NCBI GenBank assembly: GCA_002110485.1
Contig: MOWL01000025.1
Location: 124,001 to 188,000 of the forward strand
Length of the DNA: 64,000 nt
Reading direction: 5' to 3'
From: Emergomyces orientalis
Taxonomy: Eukaryota; Ascomycota; Eurotiomycetes; Onygenales; Ajellomycetaceae
This document shows positions 1 to 11,740 of the stretch, piece by piece (the stretch's first letter is position 1; each line of letters begins with the position of its first letter). The position numbers were made by a program, and so were the translations under genes. The notes under the pieces are model-generated. The model searched no databases. It was given only the letters and a program-made list of their open reading frames with translations, and was not told where the DNA came from.

Positions 1-3000
1 CCAGACTGAAACTCCTCATAATGTAGGTCCGCACTTGCACTTTCTTGTTTAATGCTCTTTTTTGAGACCCGAATTTACTAATACAATAATGGCAGACTTG
101 TGCTGCGCCCGCGTCCCAGTCTAATAATAATGCCTACCCTGTACATTCCAATCCAGAGCCACGACATGTGTTTTACTCAGGCAATTCCAGCCATCCTGCT
201 GGTGGTATGGCCCGCTTAGAGGCTCTTGTGGCAGTCGCAACCAGCGAAGACAAAGGCGCGGGCAAATTCATTTAATTTCTCATATCCGGATATCCTTGAT
301 ATGTGAATGTTCACCAGCCTTCTCCAAGAAAAGCTCTTGAAGTTTTTCCTTTGGTACATATTATTTACACTCTAACAATCTCCATTAGAGTCAAGTGGTC
401 ATCCAGGGATAATATTTTCCAATTCTCCTATGCCCTTTTTCACGACCGAAAGGACACGAAACAACATTTCCAATTTCAGGAATACGGCCGCAGTATGAGA
501 AACAGTATAAATATATTTCTCCCCTCTCGACGAACATTAACGACGTAACGATCCACCATATATGCACACGTGGAGGCATTCTCTTGTTTTTTGTTTGTCT
601 GTTTTCTTTAACTCTGCTACAGCAGGACCGGGTAAAGGACGGACGGGCGGACGGCCTTGACTTTCTATTTTTCATTACCTGTATTTTCCTTCCTTACAGG
701 ATATTGGCAGATAATCATGGCTATCTGGGGCTGGTATTCTCATATACGGAGACACCTACTCTCGCTATTGTTAACTCCTTTCTGTATCTCCTTTTTAACA
801 TTTTTTAAAGGCCTTTATGTCTTGCTTGGATGGTGAGAGATAATGAATTCCACACGCTGACAGAAAGTGGCCTTCACTCCCTTTGCCTTTCCCACTCAGC
901 TTTGGGAATTTGAACCTTTTGAATCCGGCGCTTCGGGCCCCCCCCGAAGGACCGCGATTTGATCTACTTGACTGTTATTTGTTGCTACACTTTGCCTCTT
1001 CACTCCTTTTCCCCCAACCCTCCCTTTCTGTCCACCTTATGCCCTTTCCTTTGCTTTCTCTTTTCTCTTCTGGAACGCAATGACTCGACGAGCAACTTAT
1101 GATTTTCACATATGTTTGCATGATCCCCTCATGTCTTCTTAATGGTTTTATGCCTTTATGTCCCTCTTATGTCTCTCGCTCTCACTCACACACTATATAC
1201 TGTCTTCTCTTCCATTTTCCCATTCGTTCAGTGCCCCCCCCCCGGCGGTTTTTTTTTTTTTTTGTCGAGAACAAAATGTTCCTCATTATAAACTGAATGA
1301 TTCTTTTTGGTCTTCTTCTCTCCTCTCCCCGTTTACCCCCAGCACACCTCTTTCCTTCACCTCTTTCCTTCACCTCTCTCCTCTCATTTCTTCATGTCTT
1401 CATTTCTCCTTTTTGGTGTTTTAAGTTATTTCCTTTTTTTTTCGTCTTTTATTCTTCTTTGGTATTAGTATTGATATTGAATTGCCATTATTTTATTGCC
1501 TTGATATTCTTATCAGGGTTTTTTGCTTTCTTTCTTTTTTTCTTTTTTTTTGCGTTTAAAACTCCTTTCTTTTGTGATTTTACCTATTCTGGTTCATGTT
1601 TCATGACTTATGTTTTATGTTTTATGCTTATGGCTTTTATGGCTTTTACGGCTTTTATGGCATTTTATTTTATATATTTTATTTTAAATATTGATGTATG
1701 TATGTACGTACGCATGTACTTATGCATGTATCTCTTGTGCGTTATGACAGATTATTCTACTTTTTTCTTTCATATCTGCTTCTACTGTGCGTCTTATCAT
1801 ATTTTGCTATTTCTTCTTCTTCTCTTCTTCTTCTCTTCTTCTTCTGCATCGATGAATAATGATTACAAGCAGTTGAAATAGTATTAACATCTATATCTAT
1901 ATATCTATATAACCTATTTTCATTTGAAAAATAGTGTGCAAGGGAAAATAAAAAAGGCACATAATTCCTCTTCATGAATTTTAAGAACAAAGCTTGAAAA
2001 TGTTGAACAATAGAAAGTTCTATATTCTTTTATGGATAAATAAATAATGTATTCTGCTGTTTCATGTTCATGATATGAATGCGTAGAGAGTACTTTAAAA
2101 CAATATGCCTGCTTCTCTTGTTATGTTCAGGTGCAGAAACATAAACACAAGTTATTTTTCATCTTTCTCTTTCATTCTTCTTTCTGCTTCTTGGTCTCCT
2201 TCAAATATTCCCGTTCTTCGTCTTCTTTCTTCATTCTTGAAATATCCGTTTCTTTGCAGGCTCTATTTAAGTTTTATTGTTTCATCTTCCACCACTCCTT
2301 TCCCCCCCTTTGTCTGCTTGTTGGTAGAATTAACTACTGAAGATAATCCCACCCTTCTCTTCCGTTACCTTATCTTCCCCACGGCCTCTTTTTAAAAGTC
2401 ACTGTTCTCAGTGGCTGTGACTTTGCGTTTTCTTTTTCTCCAGGTGGGGATGGCCTGTTTAGATTTGGCTCTGTTGGGAGGCTAGAACGGTGGAGAAGAA
2501 AGATAATGAAGAAGGATGAAAGTGATATCTAGATAAGTGTTTAGTGTAGAAACATCTAGGTGAGTAATGTTTCTTTGCCATCTTATTCTTTTTGTTTGTT
2601 CTCTTTCGGTTTTGTGTGTATGTTGGAGGGGGTATGATTGTTTGATTGCTGTAGCTTCATTGATTTGTGCCTTGGGAGACTCTATTTGTGTTTTTGGAAC
2701 ATACCTACATATAATCTACCCATGAATCATATTATCCAATTGGTTCACTAGCCATAGCTGTAAAAATAATAAACAATAAAAAACTCTTTAAAAAGGGATT
2801 TACATGTTTATATTGTTTCTTGAGGTCATATTTCTACTTTCTTCCGATTGACACCGTAATCAGCTTCTTCCCAATATTGGGGTACAACACAAACCCCCTT
2901 GCGCTGACTCGTTGAACTACTTTGCTAATCTTTACTTTTCGGTCTCAAGACCGGCGCGCGAGAGAAAAGCAGAAACCTGATCCCAAAAAGCATTAGCCCG

Positions 3001-3007
3001 CTCAACT
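1..3007. other. Gene-free, pyrimidine-rich leader/promoter region
   Basis: No convincing coding region is visible. From about 860 to 2400 the plus strand is strongly C+T rich, with long T runs, a C run directly followed by a T run near 1231-1263, and CTT repeats near 1805-1845. Such tracts are common upstream of fungal transcription starts and in 5' leaders. Short ORFs here are Phe/Leu/Ser-rich artefacts of the base bias. A GTGAGT-like donor near 2562 could begin a leader intron for the gene at 3008, but this is only a possibility. Confidence 0.5.
1231..1263. repeat. Poly-C / poly-T homopolymer junction
   Basis: A run of about ten C, a short CGGCGG, then a run of about seventeen T. It is a simple low-complexity tract in the pyrimidine-rich leader region, and its exact length may be unreliable in an assembly. 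Confidence 0.8.
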
Positions 3008-3849
3008 ATGCCCCAGCGGCATCTGGCACGGCTGCGGGGAACACCCACCCCGAGGCCGTCAACAATCCTCCGCACCAAACGACCTGCCGATGGTAGTCCA
3101 GATGATGATCAGCAACCTTCTAAGTATGTCAGAATTACAAGGTCTATGAAAAGAGGCAATGCGCAGCCGGTTAAACATGGGTTAGCTGTCAAAGCAAGTG
3201 AACAGGCTCTGAATGATGGATGGCTGAAGAAGGGAGAGAAAGTTAGGGAAAGAAAGAGGTATGGCGACGTCGAATGGTCGACGAGAGAGGAGCAGCAGTT
3301 GGGGTGTGAAGCAATGGCTGAGTTCGAAACTATTGGCAGTGAGTTATTGACATATGTTTTGCGAACTCTCTCAAAGGGGTCTTTTTTCCCCCTGAGCTTT
3401 TTGGGGCAGTGGTAGAGCTGGCTGATAAAAAGGCGTCCGGAAACGCTTACCCGATAACAGCCCAACGAGCCACGCCTAATGAGAGATGTGGTGCACCCCG
3501 CGGCTCACCTAGACAGGGAAAAGGATCTCCTGTCGGGAAAAAGGAGCCATCCGCTGCTGGACAATATGATAACAATAGCCAGAAGCCCCATTCATCGTCC
3601 GAAAACCTTGGAGGGTTCCTGGAAAATCGCCAGCCGGGAGAGGGCCGCAGCAGATGCAGAAACAGGAGAAAATACAGTATGAAGGATCTGCGTGCAATCT
3701 TCCTAAAGAAGCGCCCTCTAATTAGAATGAGAACGTGGGCAGGGGGGCGGGAGCGTTCTATAAGCAAACCTGGCAAATCATCGCATGGGTTTTCTCAATA
3801 TCCCGTCCTGACTAGACCGGGAAGAAAGAAGAGAGATCTTGTTTGTTGA
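3008..3849 (+). CDS. Uncertain low-complexity basic protein, two-exon model
   Basis: I do not recognise this protein. The first exon (3008-3338) begins with an Arg/Pro-rich, basic N-terminus and ends in a more ordered stretch with a WSTREEQQ motif. A canonical GTGAGT donor sits at 3339 and a CAG acceptor at 3407-3409, giving a 71-nt intron. The joined reading frame then runs to a stop at 3849, for about 256 residues, mostly polar and basic. A competing frame at 3458-3682 also looks protein-like (it contains a DREKDLLSGKR motif), so the exon 2 frame and the 3' end are not settled. Further exons could include the acidic GAA-repeat region downstream. A nuclear role would fit the composition, but that is a guess. 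Confidence 0.4.
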
Positions 3850-3892
3850 GGAGGACTTGGGGGAGACATGAGTTGAAGAGGAGGAGAAGTAG

Positions 3893-3944
3893 CAGCAGCA
3901 GCAGCAGCAAGAGGGGGAGGAGGAGGACGACGACGAAGAAGAAG

Positions 3945-3975
<31 letters not shown>

Positions 3976-4030
3976 TGAAGAAGAAGTTGAAGCAGAAGCA
4001 GAAGCAGTTGAAGCTGATGATGATGACATG
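3893..4030 (+). repeat. AGC and GAA trinucleotide microsatellite
   Basis: A run of AGC triplets near 3893-3910 is followed by GAC and about a dozen GAA triplets (about 3930-3975), then degenerate GAA/GCA/GAT triplets. In one plus-strand frame it encodes a Gln then Asp/Glu tract. In the other strand it reads as Ser or Leu runs. It may be part of an acidic tail of the preceding gene or simply a microsatellite. Confidence 0.85.
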
Positions 4031-4646
4031 GTATTGATGACAAGGTGCTTTAGAGTGTTGGTCAGAGCGGGCCTCAAGAAAGCAACATCAACTTGTCGGC
4101 GTAGCAAAGACGGCAGCAAGGAGTGTGCAGCCCAAGAGTGCAGCCCAAGAGTGCGGCGTCAGTGTCGCTGCCGGCAGCGCCGATGCGAGTAAGTTCACGA
4201 CTGTGCCAGGAAGCAAAGTCTGTCATTGCAAAAAGTGAGACCAGCACCAACAGTATTAGTGATGGGTCACAGCGAGGTGTGCCCGCTACTAAGCAAGCAG
4301 CGCCAACCGCCCCCGAGAAGAACGAATACGAAACGAGACAATACGAGGAGGGCTTCGACGAAATGGGCTCCAAGCATGCGACCTGTGGTGAAGTTGAGTC
4401 GGTTGGCCGAATGGCTTTGATTTTTGTTGCAAAGATATTCAACGAAGAGAATTATCAAGTTGGTTTCATGGGAGATGGGAATAGTGTGCAATTTGGAGGT
4501 GAGGGTTGGGCTGGCTCTAGTTTTTATTTTTATTTTTATTTTTTTCGAAATTTTTTGTTTGTCTATATATGGTAAAGCAGTTTTGATTTGGGTACTGTAA
4601 AATACGGCTGAGGCTCCTGTTATCAACTATCATCCCTTGCTTTAAG

Positions 4647-4655
4647 TTAAAGTTT
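4647..4655 (+). promoter_or_regulatory. Candidate WOPR-binding site TTAAAGTTT
   Basis: Exact match to the TTAAAGTTT motif reported for Wor1-family (WOPR) regulators. A 9-mer is expected to occur by chance about every other 64-kb window when both strands are counted, so a single match is weak evidence. It is listed because a WOPR regulator is encoded in the same window. Confidence 0.2.
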
Positions 4656-5304
4656 GTTCAGGGGTTTAGCCAATACCTTTGCCAGTGTGGAAAATCGCGT
4701 TTCATGTCGATTTCATTCTATAGGATCCGCCTAGATTGTCTGGATTCGAATAACCATGTAGTATGGCATAAAAATATAGTAATTTTTTTGCGAGTTTAAG
4801 CCAAAGATGAAGCGATGTGCTGTCACGCCAAAAAAAGAAAAAAAACAAAACAAAAGGAGGTTATGGCCGCTGCTTAATTATGGCTACTAGTAACCACATC
4901 TTGCGCATCCAGGAAAACACAAAAGCAGCGGTTCGGCCCGAAAAAGCTTAATCTAAGAGTTCAGTAACCACTGCCACCCACTGGAGATTGGGAGGACGAC
5001 GCCAATCTTTAGTATTGCTCTCCATGCTCCGAGCTCCTGTGGTTCCCAGACAGTAACTCGATCGCCAAGTCACTTTGTAGCCAGTGGAAGATATGCTTAA
5101 ATTGAGGGTTGGCTAGCCATGGATTTTCGGTTGGTCTCTATGCGTGACGTCTACCCAGCCTATGTCTCATTATCAGTAGCAAGCGAAATATCCTCTTTTA
5201 AGGATACAGACTAATTAAGTCGTGGAATATAACAGATCAGGCATGACTTACAACGTTTCATTACAATTCTTTTGGGAATGGTCGACCGTATTTTCCGCGA
5301 TTTA

Positions 5305-5640
5305 TGAACTAACATGGTTCACCACCCAACACCTGCATTTTCCCATACAAATTGTCATAAATTTGATATTCATATCTCAACCACAAACTATTATAATTTT
5401 TAAGTAAAAGAATTCAATAATACAGACTGTAACTCAGCAACATACTGATAATTTTAAATTTTAAATTTTAAATTTATTAATATATGCATCTAAATCAATA
5501 AATTACATATTACATACAGTCCGTAGTATTTTCATATGATGGTTATTGAGATATCAATGGATGATTATCCTCGATTTCAAGTATATGGAACCTGACGGGT
5601 GTTGGGTGGTGAACAGGCATTGAGTGATGAACCCATGTTA
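5305..5640. mobile_element. MITE-like long imperfect palindrome
   Basis: The 16-mer TTCACCACCCAACACC at 5318-5333 is repeated as its exact reverse complement at 5598-5613. The match continues imperfectly inward (ATATCTCAA-type blocks, and ACAGACTGTA against TACAGTCCGTA) and outward (AACATGGTTC against GAACCCATGTT). The centre is very AT-rich, with tandem TTTTAAA units at about 5452-5476. There is no coding capacity. This pattern fits a non-autonomous inverted-repeat transposon about 330 bp long. Target-site duplications were not resolved. Confidence 0.6.
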
Positions 5641-7011
5641 TCTAGTACGGAGTAGGGGCTTTTAGAACGCCCAAACTGTTGCTGGGGCGGGCCTAAATCA
5701 ACAGGGTCAACCCGATTCCTCAGGGAAAAGTTAGCTCTTTCCGAGATTTATGAGTTGCTCATAAACTCCTAAGCTCCCTAGATGCAATAAAATAAAAATA
5801 AAAATTTCAGGTGGTTATGTGGATCCGAAAGCTATCGTAATTTTACCCTCCAGCATTCGCAGATCCCATCTTCAAAACGACATACATACCGCCGCCCTTT
5901 CACCGGGAAATAGCTTGGAATAGCATAAAAGATTAGGGTATAGTTATCATTTATCCAGTCGAACTTAAATGTCACGGAGAAGGATCTTCTACTAGCTCGA
6001 CAGTGCCTGGCAGATGGTACACAGATCTATCTCATCGAGAGTCGCGTATCTGGGACTTCCTTGGCGCGTCCGGCGATCTCAACGCTGGCAGTACACTTCG
6101 CATCCCTAGTAGTCGTTAACCTTCCCTGGTACTCTGTAGATGGGAAGGAACCGTATGACGATGTCGGCCATTTGGTTCGTGACACTGGAAACAGCGGACG
6201 ACATGTGGTCCCCTAAACTGTGGATTTTTGTCACGGTTCATGCATGCTCTTCCATGGCAGAAGTAGACGAAGAGTTTGTCATGATCTTTGTAGGTAATCA
6301 TAGAACGATTGAAAAATCGCACTATTGTGAGATTTGCTTACGTTTCGACATGAAGTTTGGCAGCAATTGGCGCGAATCGACAGCAGAACTGCGCATCGAT
6401 TTAAATCAATTTATTAGGACCTGTCTTAAAGCTTAGGTGCCATCTTCGATGTTTTCACTGTTTAAATTGATACATACTATTGTTGAAACAACTGGAATGT
6501 TTGACAGAGCCAAATAAATCATGAAGTTCGCGCCATGAATGTTCTAATCAGATTCATCTGATAAATGGCGAGAGATTCCTGCAAATGCTGAAAAAAGATT
6601 ATCACGTGGCCTAAATGCAAACAAACCTTGCAAACTTCCGAACCTCATCACCTTTTGATGAAATCGAGCCACGTCCAGTTTCATTGCCAGAAGAGAAATA
6701 TCAAAATATTAACACAGTCTCATTTTCTTTTCCGGCTCTACCTTAACAAATCCCACGTCCGCCCACTTTCGCAAAGCTCTAATATCATTCTCCAACCAGA
6801 TTTTTATCAAGGAAACCGTCCTTTGGACAACAATCATGCGGGACCCTTGATCCCTTCTCTTCCTCCCCGTCATTCACCGGCTTTGATTCGACGTGGCTTT
6901 CGATCACCCTCTACAAGTCCATGATCCTCCTTCATCCTGCTTAGCCGCCCTATCTGTTTTGCAGCGTAAGCTCCCTTAGATTGGCCCCGGCCTCCGATCT
7001 GCGCAAACACC

Positions 7012-10000
7012 ATGTTCACCTTTACCCCTTTGCTTGGAGCGCAATCATCAAGCTCAAGAGCTGTCCAGTCGATACTAGAGCTTGATGGTGGAGTGAAGAT
7101 ACTCGTTGATGTTGGCTGGGATGAGAATTTTGATACATCTGCTCTTGCCGGGCTAGAAAAGTGGGTTTCTCTTTGTATACCTTCGCTGAAACTTGCACCC
7201 CCATTTAGCATTCTTTGGCTAACCTCTGTATTCCATTGCATTTACGTTTAGGCAAATCCCTACTCTTTCGCTCGTTCTTTTAACCCACGCAACACCATCA
7301 CATATTGGTGCATTTGCGCATTGCTGCAAATCCTTTCCACTATTTACTCAGATTCCTATTTACGCAACCAGTCCCGTCATCGCCCTAGGCCGCACTCTGC
7401 TTCAAGACCTCTATGCTTCCGCACCACTTGCTGCCACCTTCTTACCAAAGGCTACAGTGGCAGATTCATCTCCATTATCACCGGTATCTACGAGAGCTGC
7501 AATCGCAGCGGAAACTACAAATGCAGAACATAACGACTCCTCTGGTATACTTCTACCTCCACCCACCTCGGAAGAGATTGCCCGGTATTTCTCGCTCATT
7601 CATCCACTGAAATACTCTCAACCGCACCAACCTTTACCATCCCCATTTTCTCCGCCACTCAATGGCCTCACCCTCACGGCGTATAACGCTGGTCATACCG
7701 TTGGAGGTACCATATGGCATATTCAACATGGGATGGAATCCATTATATATGCAGTCGATTGGAACCAGGCAAGGGAGAACGTCATGGCCGGCGCTGCCTG
7801 GTTTGGAGGATCAGGTGCAAGTGGGACAGAAGTCGTTGAACAGCTGAGGAAGCCGACTGCGTTGGTCTGCAGCACAAAAGGGGGAGATAACCTTACCCTT
7901 TCAGGTGGGAGAAAAAGGAGGGATGATCTTCTCTTCGATATGATTCGGAGCAGCTTCTCCAAAGGTGGAACAGTCCTTATACCGACGGATACTAGTGCGC
8001 GAGCTCTTGAATTGGCATATGTTCTGGAACACGGGTGGCGAGAATCAGCCGAAACGGCGGATGGAGAGGACCCATTAAAAAGCGGGGAGCTGTACCTAGC
8101 TGGCAAAAAAGCTCACGGTACGATGCGATTGGCTCGAAGTATGCTTGAATGGATGGACGAGGGTATTGTTCGTGAATTTGAGGCCGGCCATGGGGGTGAT
8201 CCTGTCACTGGCGGCGGTAAAGGGCGACCTGACGGCCCGAATCAGCGAAATCCGGCAGTAACCATGCCAGATAAAAGAGGCGATGGCGCATTCAAAAGCC
8301 TCGGCCCTTTTACATTCAAGCATCTTAAAATAGTGGAACGCAAATCCAAACTTGATAAGATACTGGGCTCAAACACACCTAAGGTCATTTTAACATCTGA
8401 CACATCACTCGAATGGGGATATTCTAAGCATGTCCTGCAAAAGATGGCTACCGGATCTGAAAATCTTATTATCCTGACTGAGTCATTCTCGGTTTCTGCT
8501 AATAGGCAGATGATGGAAAATGTACAGTCCAGGCCCTCGCTAGCTCATGAGATATGGTCGATTTACGAAGCACGAAAGGACGGGGTCGCTTCAGAAAAGG
8601 CGGCCAGCGGAGAACTTCTGGAGCAAGTCCACAGCGGTGGAAGGGTGTTAACTGTCACTGATGTCGAAAAATCTCCTCTGAATGCCAATGATCTGCTTGT
8701 CTATCAGCAGTACCTAGCGACAAGGAGGCAATTACAAAATACTGCTCAGGGTAGGGGAGACTCTGGGTTAGAAACCACGGCCGATGCACTTGACGATGGG
8801 TCCAGCTCGTCTTCTTCAGAGGACTCAGACTCAGAGCAACAAGGGAAGGTTCTCAATTTTTCGGTTTCTATCGCGCATTCCAATAGGAATAAACTAGGTT
8901 TAAGCGATGCCGACTTGGGAATAAATATTCTCCTGCGACGGAAAAATGTTCATGATTACGATGTTCGTGGTAAAAAGGGTCGAGAACGGATGTTTCCCTA
9001 TGTTGCGCCAAAAAAACGTGGAGACGAGTACGGCGAGTTTATACGACCAGAAGAATACCTAAGAGCTGAGGAACGCGAAGAAGCTGAAATGCAAACACAA
9101 CGTGGCCCGGATGGCCGTATTCAAACCCGACCTGGCCAGAAGCGAAGGTGGGGGGATGTCAGCGCCAACGGAAAGCAACCGGCATTCGCTTCAAATAAAC
9201 GGCAGCACATATCCTCTAGCTCCCGAGATTTACAGGACGGCAGCGGAGATTTGGCACTTCCCAGTGGGTTTGGCATTAACGGCACTGAAGTTGCAAGTGC
9301 ATCTGAGGAGGAAGCTGAAGAACAGCCCGTCGAGGGGCCTTCCAAGGCTACTTTTACGTCTTCTACTTTGGAGTTGAACGCACGAATTGCCTTCGTAGAT
9401 TTCTCTGGTTTGCATGACAAGCGTAGCTTGGAAATGCTCATTCCTCTTATACAACCTAGAAAATTAATTTTGACTGCTGGTCTCAAAGAAGAAACAATGG
9501 CCCTTGCTGCTGGATGTCGGAATCTATTAACAGTGAAGGCCGGGATAGAGCTTGGGTCGTCTAATCAGTCCGTTGTCGACATATTCACTCCGGTGCTTGG
9601 TGAAACAGTGGATGCCAGCGTGGACACGAACGCCTGGATGGTTAAGCTAAGCAGTGCTTTGGTGAAACGGCTAAAGTGGCAAAACGTTAGAAATTTGGGG
9701 GTTGTCGCCCTCACGGGAGAATTGCGAGGGCCAGAGACTACCGCCGCCGACGAAGATGCTTCGGGGGTGTTTCAAAAGAAGCAGAAGATGTTACCAGAAC
9801 ATGCTTCTAGCGGTGAAAGAAATAAACAAGAGCAGCTGGTTCCTAAAAAGGACGTTTTCCCACTTTTAGATGTTCTGCCTGTCAACATGGCTGCGGCTAC
9901 AAGATCAGTGACTCGACCACTTCACGTTGGAGATCTCAGGCTGGCTGATCTTCGCAAACTTATGCAATCCTCAGGCCATACCGCGGAATTTCGTGGTGAA

Positions 10001-10180
10001 GGCACACTATTAATAGATGGGTTTGTCGCCGTGAGGAAGTCTGGGACAGGGAAAATTGAAATTGAAGGCGCCGCTCAATCTGCCCTGTCGAACCCATTAG
10101 CCGTGAAGCGCGATGACGGGAGCTTTCTAGCAGTGAAGAGGAAAATTTATGAGGGCTTGGCAATCGTTGCAGGTGGATAA
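7012..10180 (+). CDS. CFT2: Cleavage and polyadenylation factor subunit CFT2 (CPSF100)
   Basis: Two exons, 7012-7160 and 7252-10180, separated by a 91-nt GT-AG intron that joins in phase and gives about 1025 residues. The protein is the metallo-beta-lactamase/beta-CASP scaffold of the nuclear pre-mRNA 3'-end cleavage and polyadenylation complex. It partners the endonuclease subunit Ysh1/CPSF73. The N-terminal VILVDVGWDE-type strand, the AGHTVGG block at about residue 160 and the AVDWNQARE segment fit this family. The metal-binding motif reads THATPSHIG (His62, His67) rather than HxHxDH, as expected for the catalytically inactive CPSF100 branch. An acidic Ser-rich insert (about residues 470-485) and a basic low-complexity region precede the C-terminal domain. 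The start at 7012 is needed to include the first beta-strand; the ATG at 7457 would lose it. Confidence 0.93.
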
Positions 10181-10884
10181 ATTAAGAATTTCCTTCTCCA
10201 GTCAGTTATCAAGGTGTTTACTGCGGACTCCATTTTTTAGAATTTCCTTTTTGCATTGTTCTTGGTCTCGCGTGTTTGATATCCAAACAAAACTCACACG
10301 AGATCTAGAGGTGTTTAACATTGAATTTATGAACAAAGTATTTTATTACATGCTGTCTTGTTGTTGACTTTATCATCCACTCGGCAAACAGGGGTTTGTG
10401 TCTCTCACAAAGAGATTTCTTTCTTGTATCAGGTTTTTTACAGTTTTCACTTTTTGATACAAGTCAATCTGTGAGCATAAAGAAGTTCTCTCTGCGTGGT
10501 GTTTCGATGCTTTTGTGACGCCCACTGATCATATTTTTGTTTATCATTTATTGAATTGGTTGTGAAATCGAAGTTGTGTTTGCGAAGGCTCACGCTCGAA
10601 CTTCATCAGGACTATAAATATTCATACGTTTCCCTCTGCGTTGCTCTATTCTTCTTCCTCTCTCTTTCTCGAGGCCAAGAGCCAGTTTTATATGATATAT
10701 AAGCAATCCGCATCTATATTTTCTTAAGTATCATTATAGGTTGGTTCCTTGGTACCCTTGGACGGCCACCTTCGATGTGCTTTGCTGGCATAGATAGCCA
10801 CCCTCTTCATTGGTTGCTCTGAGGTAGCCTTATTGGTCAGCCTTGCACACGCCTCCGTCTATACATATATCTCCACGTTTTATA
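10181..10884. other. CFT2 3' region and promoter of the next gene
   Basis: AT-rich 3' flank of CFT2 followed by a CT-rich stretch near 10640-10680 and a TATATAAG-like sequence near 10695, plausible promoter elements for the gene starting at 10885. No other gene is seen. Confidence 0.4.
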
Positions 10885-11740
10885 ATGGCCGATATCCGCT
10901 ATTTAACCATGGATGGACAACCTCCAAATGGAGGAATGCCACCACACCTGGGCGCTTTTGCACAAGCGCAGCAGCCACAATTTCCTGCGCCAGCAATGCC
11001 AATATTTGCGCCAGCACCCCCTTCACAAGCACCTCCTCTACAAGCACCTCTACAAGCATTTTTTGGGCCTGCATTTTTCCCTCCAGGTATGGGCTCCCAC
11101 ATCCTATACCAACTGGTCTATTGTTTTTCCTAATGTCCACGCAGTCTTCCCTGCCAACATGTTTGCACTCCAGCCCCAACAAACACAGCAGTTTGCTATG
11201 CAGCCGCCTGGTCTTCAAATGGCCGCTGAATCCCCTGTCGCCTTTGTTGCCCCCGTCCCTGCTGCGCCTGCTGCTCCTCCAGGTCCCAACTTCCAACTCC
11301 CCCACGGCGGTAATATGCCGGGTACAGATAACCAGCCCCTTGTCCTTCCCGGAGGACATGGTTATATATTCCCCCCACAGAACACGACCATCCATTTATT
11401 CCGCTGCACATCGCATTATCCTTGGAATGCCCAGGATGCGATTTTCGACTTCGTGACCTACCAGGCTCCCACCAACATGACCGTGGCAGACCTTATAAGA
11501 CAAATATGCCCACAAGGCGACGCAATAAGGGGCCGTGGACTCATCGAATGTCAGCAAGAGATCCACGGGGATACAACCATTTTTACAAGGGGCCAAGCAT
11601 ATTTCATTGGAGAAGGGAGAGGAGAAGCTCCGGCCATGCAAGAGAGGGTAGGCCGAACTCTTGCAGAAGTTGGTTGGAATGAACACCGGAGGGCGAATGC
11701 TAACCCAGTTTGGCTTGCCAGCTCCCTCAGCTTGCAATGA
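10885..11740 (+). CDS. Pro/Ala/Gln-rich protein of unknown function
   Basis: Two exons, 10885-11086 and 11145-11740, with a 58-nt intron whose donor is GTATGG and whose acceptor is GCAG. The product is about 265 residues. The first ~130 residues are low complexity, dominated by Pro, Ala, Gln and Phe, with no signal peptide. The C-terminal ~125 residues are ordered: a TTIHLFRCTSHYPW block, then TNMTVADLIRQICPQG, then a VGRTLAEVGWNEHR block close to the end. This layout resembles a disordered arm attached to a compact domain. I do not recognise the domain. The splice junction restores one clean frame, so the gene model is well supported even though the function is unknown. Confidence 0.75.

Larger units (their letters stand above)
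4031..7011. other. Mostly gene-free interval before CFT2
   Basis: Contains a weak ORF at 4123-4575 that I cannot assign and an AT-rich inverted-repeat element at about 5305-5640 (listed separately). A perfect WOPR-type 9-mer lies at 4647-4655. Another weak ORF at 6140-6436 has no recognisable domain. The last few hundred bases are pyrimidine-rich and probably carry the CFT2 promoter. Confidence 0.5.

Noticed and set aside
1297..1881. 194-codon plus-strand ORF rich in Phe and Leu
   Set aside because: It is the translation of a T- and C-rich tract with no start context or domain; an artefact of base bias.
3778..4119. Minus-strand ORFs made of poly-Ser, poly-Leu and poly-Cys
   Set aside because: They are reverse-strand readings of the GAA/AGC microsatellite.
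6140..6436. 98-codon plus-strand ORF with an overlapping minus-strand ORF containing paired cysteines
   Set aside because: No recognisable family on either strand and no supporting exon structure; it could be a transposon relic, but nothing in the sequence proves it.
7457..10180. CFT2 starting at the ATG at 7457
   Set aside because: This would remove the first beta-lactamase strands and the degenerate His motif that are encoded in frame upstream and in exon 1.
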